64,000 nucleotides of DNA from Gardnerella leopoldii. GTDB taxonomy: Bacteria > Actinomycetota > Actinomycetes > Actinomycetales > Bifidobacteriaceae. The notes under the pieces are model-generated. The model saw only the letters and a list, made by a program, of their open reading frames with translations. It made no database searches and was not told the origin of the DNA. The translations under genes and the position numbers were made by a program. The stretch covers positions 992,043 to 1,056,042 of the forward strand of contig NZ_CP029984.1 in NCBI RefSeq assembly GCF_003293675.1, read 5' to 3'. Shown piece by piece: positions 9,037 to 18,379 of the stretch. Numbering within the stretch: position 1 is the first letter of the stretch; each line of letters starts with the position of its first letter.

Positions 9037-9320
9037 ACACTAGCATTCGTGCTGCTGCACACACCACACCATACGCACCTACCACATCACAAAACAACGG
9101 TGAGTGGATTTACGAGTGGGAGATAGGAATTGCTTGTCGAGCAATATAAAAGCGGAACGATAGTAATAATCTTGTTGATAAATACTATTTCTGCAGAAAA
9201 AGTAATTAAAAAACTAAACTTAACTATGCAACCGCTAAGTCCAAATAAGGTATAAGAGCGGAGCGCTGCGAGATAAGTAATTCCTATATCACACAGACAC
9301 TCCAGAAACCCGCCAGCCAA
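9037..9320. repeat. Dispersed 284-base repeat with covarying hairpin, copy 1
   Basis: This stretch matches 58205-58487 over its whole length with scattered substitutions. Near the middle, arms at about 9116-9141 and 9266-9290 are complementary (GATAGGAATT with AATTCCTATATC). In the other copy the same arms have a different sequence (GGGGTGGG with CCCACCCC) and still pair. The loop between them, containing AGCAATATAAAAGCGGA, is well conserved. This suggests selection on a folded structure, or a mobile palindromic element. No gene is visible within it. Confidence 0.7.
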
Positions 9321-9359
9321 ACGCCAGGCAACGCTCGCGCGGGTAACGCACTCGCTGCT

Positions 9360-9404
9360 GAGCTTGCACGGAAAGTCCACTGGACTTTCCGTTTGAGCAA
9401 GCTC
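9360..9404. repeat. Long perfect-arm palindrome, copy 1
   Basis: GAGCTTGCACGGAAAGTCCA is followed after one base by its complement, interrupted by four extra bases (TTGA) near the far end. The copy at 31481-31521 has T-A where this one has C-G, a compensatory change. Both copies are followed by CACGCTCCGAGTTGCTTTCGCGC. It lies downstream of glnA2 without a T-run, so it is not a standard terminator, though it could block exonucleases or transcription. Confidence 0.75.
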
Positions 9405-9458
9405 ACGCTCCGAGTTGCTTTCGCGCGCTAAATCGCAGCGCTCAAGCAGGTCGTCACG

Positions 9459-10796
9459 CTACAAACGCGGCAAATACTTCTCAAGTTCAAAAGGCGTAAC
9501 CTGGCGACGGTACTCTTCCCACTCTTGATGCTTATTGCGCAAGAAGTACTCAAAAGCGTGTTCACCTAATACGCTTGCAACGAAGTCCGAGCGCTCCATA
9601 ATCTTTAGTGCTTCATCCAAGGATTCTGGCAATGGCTGAATACCCATTGCTTGACGCTCAGCATCAGTAAGCTCCCACACATCGTCGCTAGTTGGATCGC
9701 ACAAAGTCATTTGCTTTTCAATACCATCCAAACCAGCAGCAAGAAGCACAGAGTAAGCAAGATACGGATTCGCTACAGGATCTAGCGCGCGGAATTCCAT
9801 TCGGCAAGAATTACCTTTACCAGGCTTGTATTGCGGAACACGCAGAAGTGCAGAACGGTTGCTATGACCCCAGCAAACATAGCTAGGAGCTTCCGCACCA
9901 CCCCACAAACGCTTGTAAGAGTTCACATACTGATCAGTTACAGCGCAAATTTCTGAAGCATGATGCAAAATACCAGCCGCAAATTGACGCGCAATAAGAG
10001 ACATATTAAATTCTTGACCAGCCTCATAAAAAGCGTTCGTATCACCTTCGAACAAACTCAAATGCGTATGCATACCAGAACCAGGCTGATCAGTTAAAGG
10101 TTTTGGCATAAAGCTTGCGTACATTCCGCGCTCAAGAGAAATTTCCTTAACTACAGTGCGGAAAGTCATAATATTATCCGCGGTAGTAAGAGCATCTGCA
10201 TAACGCAAGTCAATTTCGTTTTGACCAGGACCACCCTCGTGATGCGAGTATTCTACAGAAATACCCATTTGCTCAAGCATACTGACTGCGCTACGACGGA
10301 AATCCATAGCCGAACTTCTAGGAACGTGGTCAAAATATCCACCTTCATCAATCGGCACAGGAGCTTTGGACCAATCATCTTGAGCTTCAAACAAGTAAAA
10401 CTCAATTTCCGGATGCACGTAAAAAGTAAATCCTTTTTCTTTCGCTTTTGCGAGCGCAGTCTTTAAAACGTGACGAGGGTCTCCCAGCGAAGGCTCTCCG
10501 TCTGGAGTTAGCACATCGCAGAACATGCGCGCTGTGCCTTCCGGACCTCCATGCCATGGAAGAATTTGGAACGTTGACGGATCCGGCTTCACAATCATAT
10601 CGTCTTCTAGGACGCGAGTCATGCCTTCTATTGCTGAGCCGTCGAACCCTATTCCCTCTTCAAAAGCTGCTTCTAATTCAGCAGGGGCAATAGCAACGGA
10701 TTTAAGCGTGCCTAAGACGTCCGTAAACCAGAGTCGAATAAAACGCACGTCTCGCTCTTCAACAGTACGTAGAGCAAACTCTTGTTGTCGATCCAT
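9459..10796 (-). CDS. glnA2: Glutamine synthetase type I, second paralogue (GlnA2-like)
   Basis: It makes glutamine from glutamate, ammonia and ATP. The N-terminal beta-grasp region (FIRLWFTDVLGTLK) and catalytic landmarks (GFDGSAIEGM, HPEIEFYLF, HHEGGPGQNEIDLRY, MHTHLSL, PGKGNSCRMEFRALDP) are present. At 445 residues it is shorter than the copy at 47483. It lacks the LYELPPEE adenylylation loop, having DDVWELTDAERQ instead, which is typical of actinobacterial GlnA2. The ATG at 10796 has AAGGGG upstream; the frame stays open 45 bases further without a better site. No GTAAC boxes like those before glnA1 are seen. Confidence 0.93.
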   Translation of the reverse strand: MDRQQEFALRTVEERDVRFIRLWFTDVLGTLKSVAIAPAELEAAFEEGIGFDGSAIEGMTRVLEDDMIVKPDPSTFQILPWHGGPEGTARMFCDVLTPDGEPSLGDPRHVLKTALAKAKEKGFTFYVHPEIEFYLFEAQDDWSKAPVPIDEGGYFDHVPRSSAMDFRRSAVSMLEQMGISVEYSHHEGGPGQNEIDLRYADALTTADNIMTFRTVVKEISLERGMYASFMPKPLTDQPGSGMHTHLSLFEGDTNAFYEAGQEFNMSLIARQFAAGILHHASEICAVTDQYVNSYKRLWGGAEAPSYVCWGHSNRSALLRVPQYKPGKGNSCRMEFRALDPVANPYLAYSVLLAAGLDGIEKQMTLCDPTSDDVWELTDAERQAMGIQPLPESLDEALKIMERSDFVASVLGEHAFEYFLRNKHQEWEEYRRQVTPFELEKYLPRL

Positions 10797-10995
10797 AATA
10801 AGCCCCTTGGGTATCATCCGGTTGTATGCATAGTCACGCACATATGCATATTCACATGCAATTGTAGTGTATTATTTCGTATTGCGCTTCATATGTTGAG
10901 CTTATATGCAATGAATTTACGTAATTGTAATGAAATTTCTACTTTCTAACGCAACTTCTTCAATTTAATATGACAATTAATTGCTCAAATTATTT

Positions 10996-11682
10996 TTACT
11001 TTCTTTTGCCATATTTTTGAAATAGCTCGTACGCGTTTGCATCGCTTAAATCGTCACTATTGAACATTTCTATATTTTGTTTTGAAAGAGTTTGAACTGT
11101 TTCCATGCCAATAGCTAAATCTTCTACTGCACGCGACCATACAGCTAACGCCATAGGCGCAACTATTTCTTGCGGTTCGCAATTATATTCGTAAACTTTT
11201 GCAGTTAATTTATCAGCTCTATTTGTAATGAGCATAACATCCATTCCACGGAAGAAATCAACAAATTTTTGCACTGCTTCTTCCGGCTCATTGCCGTCCA
11301 AATTTTTTAATATCGCAACAGCACCTTGCTCTTCATCGAAGCATCGCGCTGAAACACTAGCCATTTTGCAAAAAGCAGCCAGCAACTGCGCAGGCTGCAC
11401 ATACGTAATCATTAACGCAACTTTTGCTTTATTTCCAAGCAGACCTTGCAAGTCTTCTTCAAAATTAGCTTCTTCAATATTGCGCATAGCTTGATCAAGA
11501 AAATCATTTTCTTGATTATCGTCGCTTTTTTGGTTATTCTCTAAATTTTCGCTATTTAAATTTTCTTGCGACTCTTCTTTAAATTCACGTTCAAATCCCG
11601 CGAGCGCATTATCTAATTCCGCATCAGTAAAAGAAGTGCGCACAGAATCGTCATTATTGCGTTCGTCACCATTGTTTAACAT
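10996..11682 (-). CDS. Hypothetical acidic protein
   Basis: I do not recognise this 228-residue protein. An acidic, Asn/Glu-rich N-terminal third (to about residue 75) looks disordered. A folded part follows, with alternating hydrophobic segments such as KVALMITYVQPAQLLAAF and MDVMLITNRADKLTAKVYEY. No signal peptide or membrane helix is visible. The ATG at 11682 has GGGGAGG eleven bases upstream; the frame also opens at a TTG at 11745 without a site. It lies between dnaE and glnA2, 82 bases from the former, and may share dnaE's transcript. Confidence 0.65.
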   Translation of the reverse strand: MLNNGDERNNDDSVRTSFTDAELDNALAGFEREFKEESQENLNSENLENNQKSDDNQENDFLDQAMRNIEEANFEEDLQGLLGNKAKVALMITYVQPAQLLAAFCKMASVSARCFDEEQGAVAILKNLDGNEPEEAVQKFVDFFRGMDVMLITNRADKLTAKVYEYNCEPQEIVAPMALAVWSRAVEDLAIGMETVQTLSKQNIEMFNSDDLSDANAYELFQKYGKRK

Positions 11683-11763
11683 ATTCGTTATTTCCTCCCC
11701 TTTCAATGAACTTCTTAAAACATACCTAGTTTTATATTTTATCAAATTAGTAGTGCATATTTT

Positions 11764-14700
11764 CTACGCACTAGGCAAACAACTAGATCCAAAAACAATT
11801 TTCATTTCAGCAAACAAAGAAGTATCTCGCTTTACACGGAAACGATCCCCAAACGTAAGAACTTGCGCCTTGCCAGTATCATCGACAAGAGCCAAGCGCA
11901 CTTCACAGCAGCCTGGGTGTCGGCTCAAAATGTCACTTAATTGCGCAACATGACCTTTATCTAGAACTTTACGCGGAATAACAACTGTTAAAGGTCTTTC
12001 ATCCACTGATTCAAGAGTTGGTATTTCAAACTCTGTAGCACGCATTGAAACAGTTTCATCACGCACTTCAACTTGTCCACGAATACGCACAACTTGATCA
12101 ATTGCAAGTTCTTGCGCTGAAGCTTCGTACACTTTGCCAAAGAACATGCATTGTATTGAACTTTCCATGTCTTCAACTGTGACAATCGCCCAAGCGTTAC
12201 CTTTTCGAGACACTCGCCTATCTACGCTTGTAACTAGGCCTGCAATAGTTACTTGCTGACCGTCACTCATAGTTCTCGCTCTGTCGATCAGTTGAGCGAT
12301 TGACATCTCACGTAAATCTGCCAAAACTGCAGACAATCCGCTTAGTGGATGATCAGAAACGTACAATCCAAGCATTTCTCGCTCAAAATTAAGCTTTGTC
12401 TTTTTATCCCACTCTTCAACATCCGGTACAGTAATTTGCATATCTCCCATACCGTTGTCGTCATCCGAGTCAGAAGACGAATCAAGATCAGCAAATAAAT
12501 CAAACTGGCCCTCTGCCTGCTTACGCTTAAGCGCAATCACAGAATCAATTGCAGGATCACAAATTTGAAACAGCGCACGACGATTTGAATCAATAGAATC
12601 AAAAGCTCCAGCTTTAATAAGTGATTCTACTAAACGCCGATTAAGTGCACTAATAGGAACACGTTGTACGAAATCCATAAAGTTTACGAAACGTCCGCGC
12701 TCACCTTCGCGCTCAGTAATAATATCGTTTACTGCTTTGTCTCCAACGTTACGAATAGCACCCAAACCAAAGCGCACAACATCTCCAACTGCGGAATACT
12801 CAAGAACAGACTCGTTTACATCAGGTTGCAAAACTTGAATACCCATGCGCCTTGCCTCGCCCAAGTACAGTGCAGTTTTGTCTTTATTCGTACGTTCGTT
12901 TTGAAGCAAAGCTGCCATAAATTCCACAGGATAATGCGTTTTTAGGTATGCAGTCCAGTAAGAAATCAAGCCATAAGCTGCAGAGTGAGCTTTATTAAAC
13001 GCGTAACCAGAGAACGGAACCAAAACATCCCACACAGCTTGTGCAGCTTCTTCAGAATATCCGTGAGCTTTCATACCTTCAAAGAACGGCACTTGCTCTT
13101 TTGCCAGCACTTCCGGCTTTTTCTTGCCCATTGCTCGACGTAACACATCTGCTTTACCAAGACTGTAGCCTGCTAAAATACGCGCTGCAGACTGCACCTG
13201 CTCCTGGTAAACAATCAAACCGTAAGTTTCGTCCAAAACTTCCTTTAACGGCTCAGCAACTTCTGGATGAATAGGGATAATATCTTGCAAACCATTCTTG
13301 CGCTTAGCGTAATTCGTATGCGAATCCATATCCATAGGACCAGGCCTGTAAAGTGCAATCAAAGCCGAAATATCGTTGAAATTATCCGGTTTCAAAGTAC
13401 GTAGAAGCGCACGCATACCGTCGGAATCAAGCTGAAAAACGCCTAAAGTGTCACCCCTAGAAAGCAGTTGATAAGTAGCTTTATCGTCTAACGGAATCTT
13501 AGTATAATCAATCGGATCCTTCCCATTATTTTCAATATTTCGCAAAGTATCGCGAATAACCGTTAAGTTAGAAAGCCCCAAAAAGTCCATTTTTACAAGA
13601 CCGAGCGTTTCACAAGTGTGATACTCAAAAGTTGTAGTAATAGTACCGTCAGTACGCTCTAAAAGCGGTGAAGTGTTTGTAATTGGCTCCGAACCCATGA
13701 TTGTTGCACAAGCGTGCACACCTGTTTGACGAATCAAACCTTCAATGCCCTTAGCTTCTTCCGTAATGCGATGAGTATCTGGATCCGTGTCGTACATTTC
13801 GCGAAACTCGCGCGCTTCAGCATATCGCTTTGATTTTTCGTCGAAAATATCGTGCAAGCTCATGTCTTTGCCGTTTTTAGCAGGAGGAAGAACTTTCGTA
13901 ATTTTTTCGCCCACTGAAAACTCGTAGCCCATAATACGCGCAGAATCTTTAAGAGCTTGCTTCGTTTTAATAGTTCCGTAAATAACGCACTGAGCAACTT
14001 TATCTCTACCGTATTTTTCGCCCACGTATTCAAGAACTTTAGCTCGACCATCCGGGTCAAAATCAACGTCAATATCAGGCAAGGATACTCGCTCTGGGTT
14101 TAAGAAGCGTTCGAAAATCAGACCATGCTTCATAGGATCAAGCTCTGTGATGCCCATTGCGTACGCAACCATAGCACCTGCAGCAGAACCACGACCAGGA
14201 CCTACCATTACACCATGCGCTTTAGCCCAATTAATATAATCTGCAACAACTAAAAAGTATCCACAGAATTGCATTTGGCAAATCACACCGCACTCGTAAT
14301 CAGCCTGCTTTAAAACTTCCATTGGAATGTTGTTATTGTAACGACGCTCCAAACCTTCCTCGACTTTTTTAAGGAATAGCGAAGTCTCATCCCAACCCTC
14401 AGGACAGTCAAATTGCGGCATAAAAGCGCCATCTTCGCCGTCGTCGAACATAACATTGCATCGACGAGCAATCTCAAGCGTGTTATCGCAAGCTTCTGGA
14501 AATTCTTCAAAAAGCTCACGCATTTGCTCAGCGGACTTCAAATAGTATCCTGAACCGTCAAACTTAAAACGGTCAGGATCGTCAAGCCTAGAACCAGAAT
14601 TAATGCATAACATAGCATCTTGCGCTTCACGATCTTCTTCATGAACGTAATGCAAATCGTTTGTTGCAAGAAGAGGTGCGTTAAGTTTTTTTGCAATTTC

Positions 14701-15330
14701 AAGCAAGTCTTTAGTTACGCGCGTTTCAATAGAAAGCCCGTGATTCATAAGCTCAATAAAGAAATTGTCACGCCCGAAAATATCTTGAAACTCGCCAGCT
14801 GCTCGTAAAGCCTCTTTGAACTGACCTAAACGAAGACGCGTTTGAATAATTCCAGAAGGGCATCCTGAAGACGCAATTACACCTTTTGAGTAAGTTGAAA
14901 GCACGTCTTTATCCATACGCGGGTAGCGCATTACACGGCCTTCAAGATTTGCAACAGACGAAGCTTTAAGAAGATTTGTTAAGCCGGTATCATTTTCCGC
15001 CCACAAAGTCATATGCGTAATTAAACCGCCGCCAGAAACGTCATCTGCACGCTGATCTTCCGTGCCCCAATGCACGCGACTTTTGTCTTGTCTTGCTGTT
15101 TCCGGAGTAACATACGCTTCTATGCCAATAATTGGCTTAATTCCAGCTTTTACAGCCGTACTCCACATTTCGTACGCGCCGTGCATGTTGCCATGATCCG
15201 TAATTGCAACAGCCGGCATACCTAATTCTTTAGCGCGCGCTACTAAATCAGGTATTTTTGACGCACCATCTAGAAGTGAATAATGCGTGTGATTGTGTAA
15301 ATGCACAAAATTGGTTTCCGGCTGAGTCAT
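11764..15330 (-). CDS. dnaE: DNA polymerase III alpha subunit
   Basis: The replicative polymerase catalytic subunit, 1188 residues. A PHP domain opens the protein (HLHNHTHYSLLDG at about 10-22), the polymerase palm carries the PDIDVDFD aspartates (near 415), GVFQLDSDGMR and the thumb/fingers regions follow, then helix-hairpin-helix and OB-fold segments (VTIAGLVTSVDRR, MFFGKVYE) at the C-terminal side. It is the DnaE1 form rather than PolC, because no exonuclease domain is inserted. No clear ribosome binding site precedes the ATG at 15330. rluD-like lies 46 bases upstream in the same direction. Confidence 0.97.
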   Translation of the reverse strand: MTQPETNFVHLHNHTHYSLLDGASKIPDLVARAKELGMPAVAITDHGNMHGAYEMWSTAVKAGIKPIIGIEAYVTPETARQDKSRVHWGTEDQRADDVSGGGLITHMTLWAENDTGLTNLLKASSVANLEGRVMRYPRMDKDVLSTYSKGVIASSGCPSGIIQTRLRLGQFKEALRAAGEFQDIFGRDNFFIELMNHGLSIETRVTKDLLEIAKKLNAPLLATNDLHYVHEEDREAQDAMLCINSGSRLDDPDRFKFDGSGYYLKSAEQMRELFEEFPEACDNTLEIARRCNVMFDDGEDGAFMPQFDCPEGWDETSLFLKKVEEGLERRYNNNIPMEVLKQADYECGVICQMQFCGYFLVVADYINWAKAHGVMVGPGRGSAAGAMVAYAMGITELDPMKHGLIFERFLNPERVSLPDIDVDFDPDGRAKVLEYVGEKYGRDKVAQCVIYGTIKTKQALKDSARIMGYEFSVGEKITKVLPPAKNGKDMSLHDIFDEKSKRYAEAREFREMYDTDPDTHRITEEAKGIEGLIRQTGVHACATIMGSEPITNTSPLLERTDGTITTTFEYHTCETLGLVKMDFLGLSNLTVIRDTLRNIENNGKDPIDYTKIPLDDKATYQLLSRGDTLGVFQLDSDGMRALLRTLKPDNFNDISALIALYRPGPMDMDSHTNYAKRKNGLQDIIPIHPEVAEPLKEVLDETYGLIVYQEQVQSAARILAGYSLGKADVLRRAMGKKKPEVLAKEQVPFFEGMKAHGYSEEAAQAVWDVLVPFSGYAFNKAHSAAYGLISYWTAYLKTHYPVEFMAALLQNERTNKDKTALYLGEARRMGIQVLQPDVNESVLEYSAVGDVVRFGLGAIRNVGDKAVNDIITEREGERGRFVNFMDFVQRVPISALNRRLVESLIKAGAFDSIDSNRRALFQICDPAIDSVIALKRKQAEGQFDLFADLDSSSDSDDDNGMGDMQITVPDVEEWDKKTKLNFEREMLGLYVSDHPLSGLSAVLADLREMSIAQLIDRARTMSDGQQVTIAGLVTSVDRRVSRKGNAWAIVTVEDMESSIQCMFFGKVYEASAQELAIDQVVRIRGQVEVRDETVSMRATEFEIPTLESVDERPLTVVIPRKVLDKGHVAQLSDILSRHPGCCEVRLALVDDTGKAQVLTFGDRFRVKRDTSLFAEMKIVFGSSCLPSA

Positions 15331-15376
15331 AAAAGATATTCTATAAGCGAAAGTTGACTGAAAAAACGCAAAAACG

Positions 15377-16321
15377 TTACTTTAATAATGCTCGCATAGC
15401 TTCTAACGCGTGTTGCAAATCAAGAGGATAATGCGACTTAACAGTCACTGATTTACCCGTGCGCGGATGCGTAAAAGTAAGTTCCATAGAATGCAACCAT
15501 TGACGTTGCAACCCAAGTTTTTGAGCCAAAACTGGGTTCGCTCCATACATTGAATCCCCAACCAAAGGATGACCTATAGACGAAAAATGAACGCGTATTT
15601 GATGCGTACGACCAGTTTCCAAATTAACACTTGCTAACGTTGCTTGACCAAAACGCTCAAGCACATCCCAGTGCGTAACAGCAGGCTTGCCGTCCGAAGT
15701 AATAGTAAAACGAAAATCAGATACTTTTGCGCGACCTATAGGAGCATCAATAGTTGCCTTATCTTGCGCTAAATCTCCTTGAACAAGCGCATGATATGTT
15801 TTTTTAACGATATGCTTTGCAAACTGATTTTTCATTGCTTCATAGGCAAAGTCTGTTTTGCAAATTATCATTAATCCGCTTGTTCCAACGTCTAATCTGC
15901 TTACGATTCCTTTGCGCGATTCGTCGCACAGCGTTGTTTTTATATCTATTCCAGCAGCTTCTAGGCATTCTGGAACTGTCGGCCCGCTCCATCCTTTTGC
16001 TGCGTGAGACGCCACTCCAACAGGCTTATCTATTACAACAACATCGTCGTCGTCGTAAATGATTGGAATATTACATACAGAAGATTTATTATTTCGCTCT
16101 TCTTTTCGTTCTGCACTTTCTTTTTGATCGACAACAATCGTATCTCCATCTTGTAAAATGGAGGATTTTTGTGATTTTCTACCTAAGATTTTCGCTTGGT
16201 TACGCTCAATAAGAGATATCGCATTTGCACGCGAAACTCCCATTAGCTTTGATAAGCAAACGTCAAATCTGCAGCCGGAAAATTGGCTTGTAACTTTAAA
16301 GCAAATATCACTCATCGGCAT
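15377..16321 (-). CDS. RluA/RluD-family pseudouridine synthase
   Basis: An N-terminal S4 RNA-binding domain (about residues 15-75, SRANAISLIERNQAKILGR) is followed by the RluA-type catalytic domain. The signature is SRLDVGTSGL, with the catalytic aspartate near residue 144; GRTHQIRVHFSSIGHPLVGD is also typical. These enzymes isomerise uridines in 23S rRNA; the domain pattern favours RluD, but the target cannot be read from sequence. It overlaps the lspA end by 14 bases, and a second ATG two codons on (16315) is an alternative start. Pairing with lspA is common in bacteria. Confidence 0.92.
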   Translation of the reverse strand: MPMSDICFKVTSQFSGCRFDVCLSKLMGVSRANAISLIERNQAKILGRKSQKSSILQDGDTIVVDQKESAERKEERNNKSSVCNIPIIYDDDDVVVIDKPVGVASHAAKGWSGPTVPECLEAAGIDIKTTLCDESRKGIVSRLDVGTSGLMIICKTDFAYEAMKNQFAKHIVKKTYHALVQGDLAQDKATIDAPIGRAKVSDFRFTITSDGKPAVTHWDVLERFGQATLASVNLETGRTHQIRVHFSSIGHPLVGDSMYGANPVLAQKLGLQRQWLHSMELTFTHPRTGKSVTVKSHYPLDLQHALEAMRALLK

Positions 16322-16817
16322 GCTCTAAAAGAGGAATCCCAATCAAAATAAGGCATACAACTGCGATTCCTGCAAACATAAGCTCAATATCCGCAACGTT
16401 GCCAACAGACCAACCGTAGTTTATAAAATCTACGACTTTGCCATTCAAAAAACCTTGAGCATATTGCGCTCTATCAATGAGGTTTCCAAAAGCTCCAGCA
16501 AACGCTAGAGCAAACGCAATAGTCCAATACAAAGATTTTGTGTGCTTAATAGCCGCTATCATGGCACCACAAGCAGCACAAGCTAATACGCTAATAACCC
16601 ATGTAAAAGAAGAACCTAAGCCAAATGATGCTCCAGGATTTCGTACAAGAGTTAAAGAAAGCAAGTGCGGCACAAGCTCAATGTTTTTCCCGTCACTAAG
16701 CGTCGACAAAGCCCAGAGTTTTGTTATGCGATCTAGCACAACACCAATAAAAACAATCAGTGCAAAAACGGCTACGCGAGTACGTAGCCGTTTCACACGC
16801 ACATCTCTATGCGTCAA
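16308..16817 (-). CDS. lspA: Lipoprotein signal peptidase II
   Basis: LspA cuts the signal peptide from prolipoproteins after lipidation. Four hydrophobic segments span its 169 residues. Conserved stretches include VLDRITKLWA, LVRNPGASFGLG, FGNLIDRAQY and the second catalytic region VVDFINYGWSVGNVADIEL, with both expected aspartates. The open frame begins at a TTG at 16817 with GGA upstream; GTG codons a few residues on are possible starts. An inverted repeat (16855-16891) lies just upstream. Confidence 0.95.
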   Translation of the reverse strand: MTHRDVRVKRLRTRVAVFALIVFIGVVLDRITKLWALSTLSDGKNIELVPHLLSLTLVRNPGASFGLGSSFTWVISVLACAACGAMIAAIKHTKSLYWTIAFALAFAGAFGNLIDRAQYAQGFLNGKVVDFINYGWSVGNVADIELMFAGIAVVCLILIGIPLLEHADE

Positions 16818-16854
16818 TATTTATCCGATCTTTAGTAATTCAAATAGTATCGGT

Positions 16855-16891
16855 GCAGTGCGCAACATTTTAAAATATCAGTTACGCACTG
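16855..16891. other. Inverted repeat between divIVA and lspA
   Basis: CAGTGCGCAAC and GTTACGCACTG are complementary apart from one mismatch and enclose about 14 AT-rich bases. It follows the divIVA stop and precedes lspA, both on the minus strand. No T-run follows on the minus strand, so termination is only a possibility. Confidence 0.4.
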
Positions 16892-16898
16892 CTAAAAA

Positions 16899-18227
16899 CT
16901 ACTCTTGCTTACCAGATTCCTCACCCTGCTTCTGACCTAATCCAGCATAGGTATTTTCATCAGAAACTTGAGCAACCAATTGACCAAGGAAATCAGTCAA
17001 GCGAGTACGATATTCAGTTTCAAACTGCTTGAGGCTCTGAATATTCCCTTCAATAACTTGAGTTTGCTTCTCAAGATTCTCACGTACCTGACGAGCATAT
17101 GCATCAGCAGCTGTACGAGTTGTAGAATCATAGTCTGCAGCACGATGCTGTACTTCAGCCTCATACTGGTCAGCTTGATCATGCGTCTGCTTAGAGTAAT
17201 CATCAGCAGCTTGACGAACCTTACCAGAGTAAGCATCAGCTTCATTGTGAGCACGAGCAGCATAAGAATCAGCATCGCTGCGAGTACGAGTAGAGTAATC
17301 GTCAGCATCAGCATGAGTCTGTTTGCTGTACTCTTCAGCTTCAGAACGAGTACGTGCAGAATATTCATCCGCCTTAGCAACAGTTTCATTATAACGAGCT
17401 TGGCTTTCTTCAACAATTTGCTGAGCCTTAGCCTTGCCCTTATCTACATATTGATCATGCAATTGCATAGCAAGAGTCAACATTGCAGTTGCACGTTCTG
17501 GTTCAGAACCTTGTGCTTCTGCACCAGCACCAGCAATCTTTTGCAAGCTACCTGTTTCAGTATTTGGCTCCATCTTAGCAACCTGCTTTCGAAGCTGCTC
17601 TTCACGCTGACGGGACTCTTCCAATTGCTTGGAAAGTTCCTCAATCTTAGTGTTTTCTTGCTGAGTGACAACAAGCTGCTGACGAACAGTTTCAAGCTCG
17701 CGACCCAAGTTTTCGCTGCTTGCACGGAAGTCGTCACGCTCGCGAGTAACAGTTTCAAGCTCTTTTTGAACCTGCTTAGCATTGTCTGCTTGAGCAGTTT
17801 GAGCAGTTAACTGATCTACCTGTGCACCCAAACCATCTAACTGTTCCTTCAACTGCTGGTTTTGAGCAGTCAAAGCACGATTACTTTCTTCAGCTTCACG
17901 CAACTTAGTTGCAGTAGCTTCAAGTTGAGAAGCAGCTTCATTTGATTCACCCTGCTTCTTAGAAGCATTACGCAATGCCTCATTTTCTTTAGTTAAGGAT
18001 TCTACCTTAGAAGTTAACTCAGCAATCTTCGTATTCAAACCCGCAACATCACGGCCAAGAGATTGCGTGGAAGCCCCTAGGCCCTGCACTGCCTGCTGAC
18101 CGAGTGCTTCTATTGTTTCTGTAACCTGATCGAGAAACTCGTCGACCTCGTCAACGTCATAACCTCCCTTAAAACGTACAATTTGGAAGGTATGCTCTCG
18201 AATGTCCTTAGGCGTCAACAGAGTCAT
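16899..18227 (-). CDS. divIVA: DivIVA/Wag31 polar growth protein
   Basis: DivIVA marks curved membrane at poles and septa and directs wall synthesis in actinobacteria. The N-terminal lipid-binding domain (TPKDIREHTFQIVRFKGGYDV, then DEVDEFLDQV) is followed by a long coiled coil. Nine consecutive 11-residue repeats of the form A-D-x-Y-(S/A)-x-x-T/V-x-x-x occupy roughly residues 286-384. The ATG at 18227 has GAGGTG upstream; the longer GTG-started frame (18254) would put nine basic residues before the membrane-binding domain and is less likely. Neighbours yggT and lspA match the usual order, though sepF and ftsZ are not upstream. Confidence 0.95.
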   Translation of the reverse strand: MTLLTPKDIREHTFQIVRFKGGYDVDEVDEFLDQVTETIEALGQQAVQGLGASTQSLGRDVAGLNTKIAELTSKVESLTKENEALRNASKKQGESNEAASQLEATATKLREAEESNRALTAQNQQLKEQLDGLGAQVDQLTAQTAQADNAKQVQKELETVTRERDDFRASSENLGRELETVRQQLVVTQQENTKIEELSKQLEESRQREEQLRKQVAKMEPNTETGSLQKIAGAGAEAQGSEPERATAMLTLAMQLHDQYVDKGKAKAQQIVEESQARYNETVAKADEYSARTRSEAEEYSKQTHADADDYSTRTRSDADSYAARAHNEADAYSGKVRQAADDYSKQTHDQADQYEAEVQHRAADYDSTTRTAADAYARQVRENLEKQTQVIEGNIQSLKQFETEYRTRLTDFLGQLVAQVSDENTYAGLGQKQGEESGKQE

Positions 18228-18379
18228 ATGCTTTACACCTCGCTTTTTGGGCACAGCCCTTTGATATATATCTATTCGATGCTATCACGTCCGCAGAAAA
18301 TTAGTGCGGTTAATACAAAAATTTATGTAACAAAACGCCGCTTTTATAAAAATTACGCGTTGAAAAAACGTAAACTCAT

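Noticed and set aside
9087..9380. A 97-codon frame on the minus strand
   Set aside because: It reads through the dispersed repeat and the palindrome, has no ribosome binding site or family resemblance, and its homologous copy at 58 kb is not kept open.
16855..16891. Riboswitch or leader upstream of lspA
   Set aside because: Only a simple inverted repeat is present, too short for a known riboswitch, and no conserved core is seen.
17046..17370. Regularly spaced DNA repeats that could suggest a CRISPR array
   Set aside because: The spacing is 33 bases and comes from the coding of 11-residue DivIVA repeats in frame; there are no unique spacers or cas genes.
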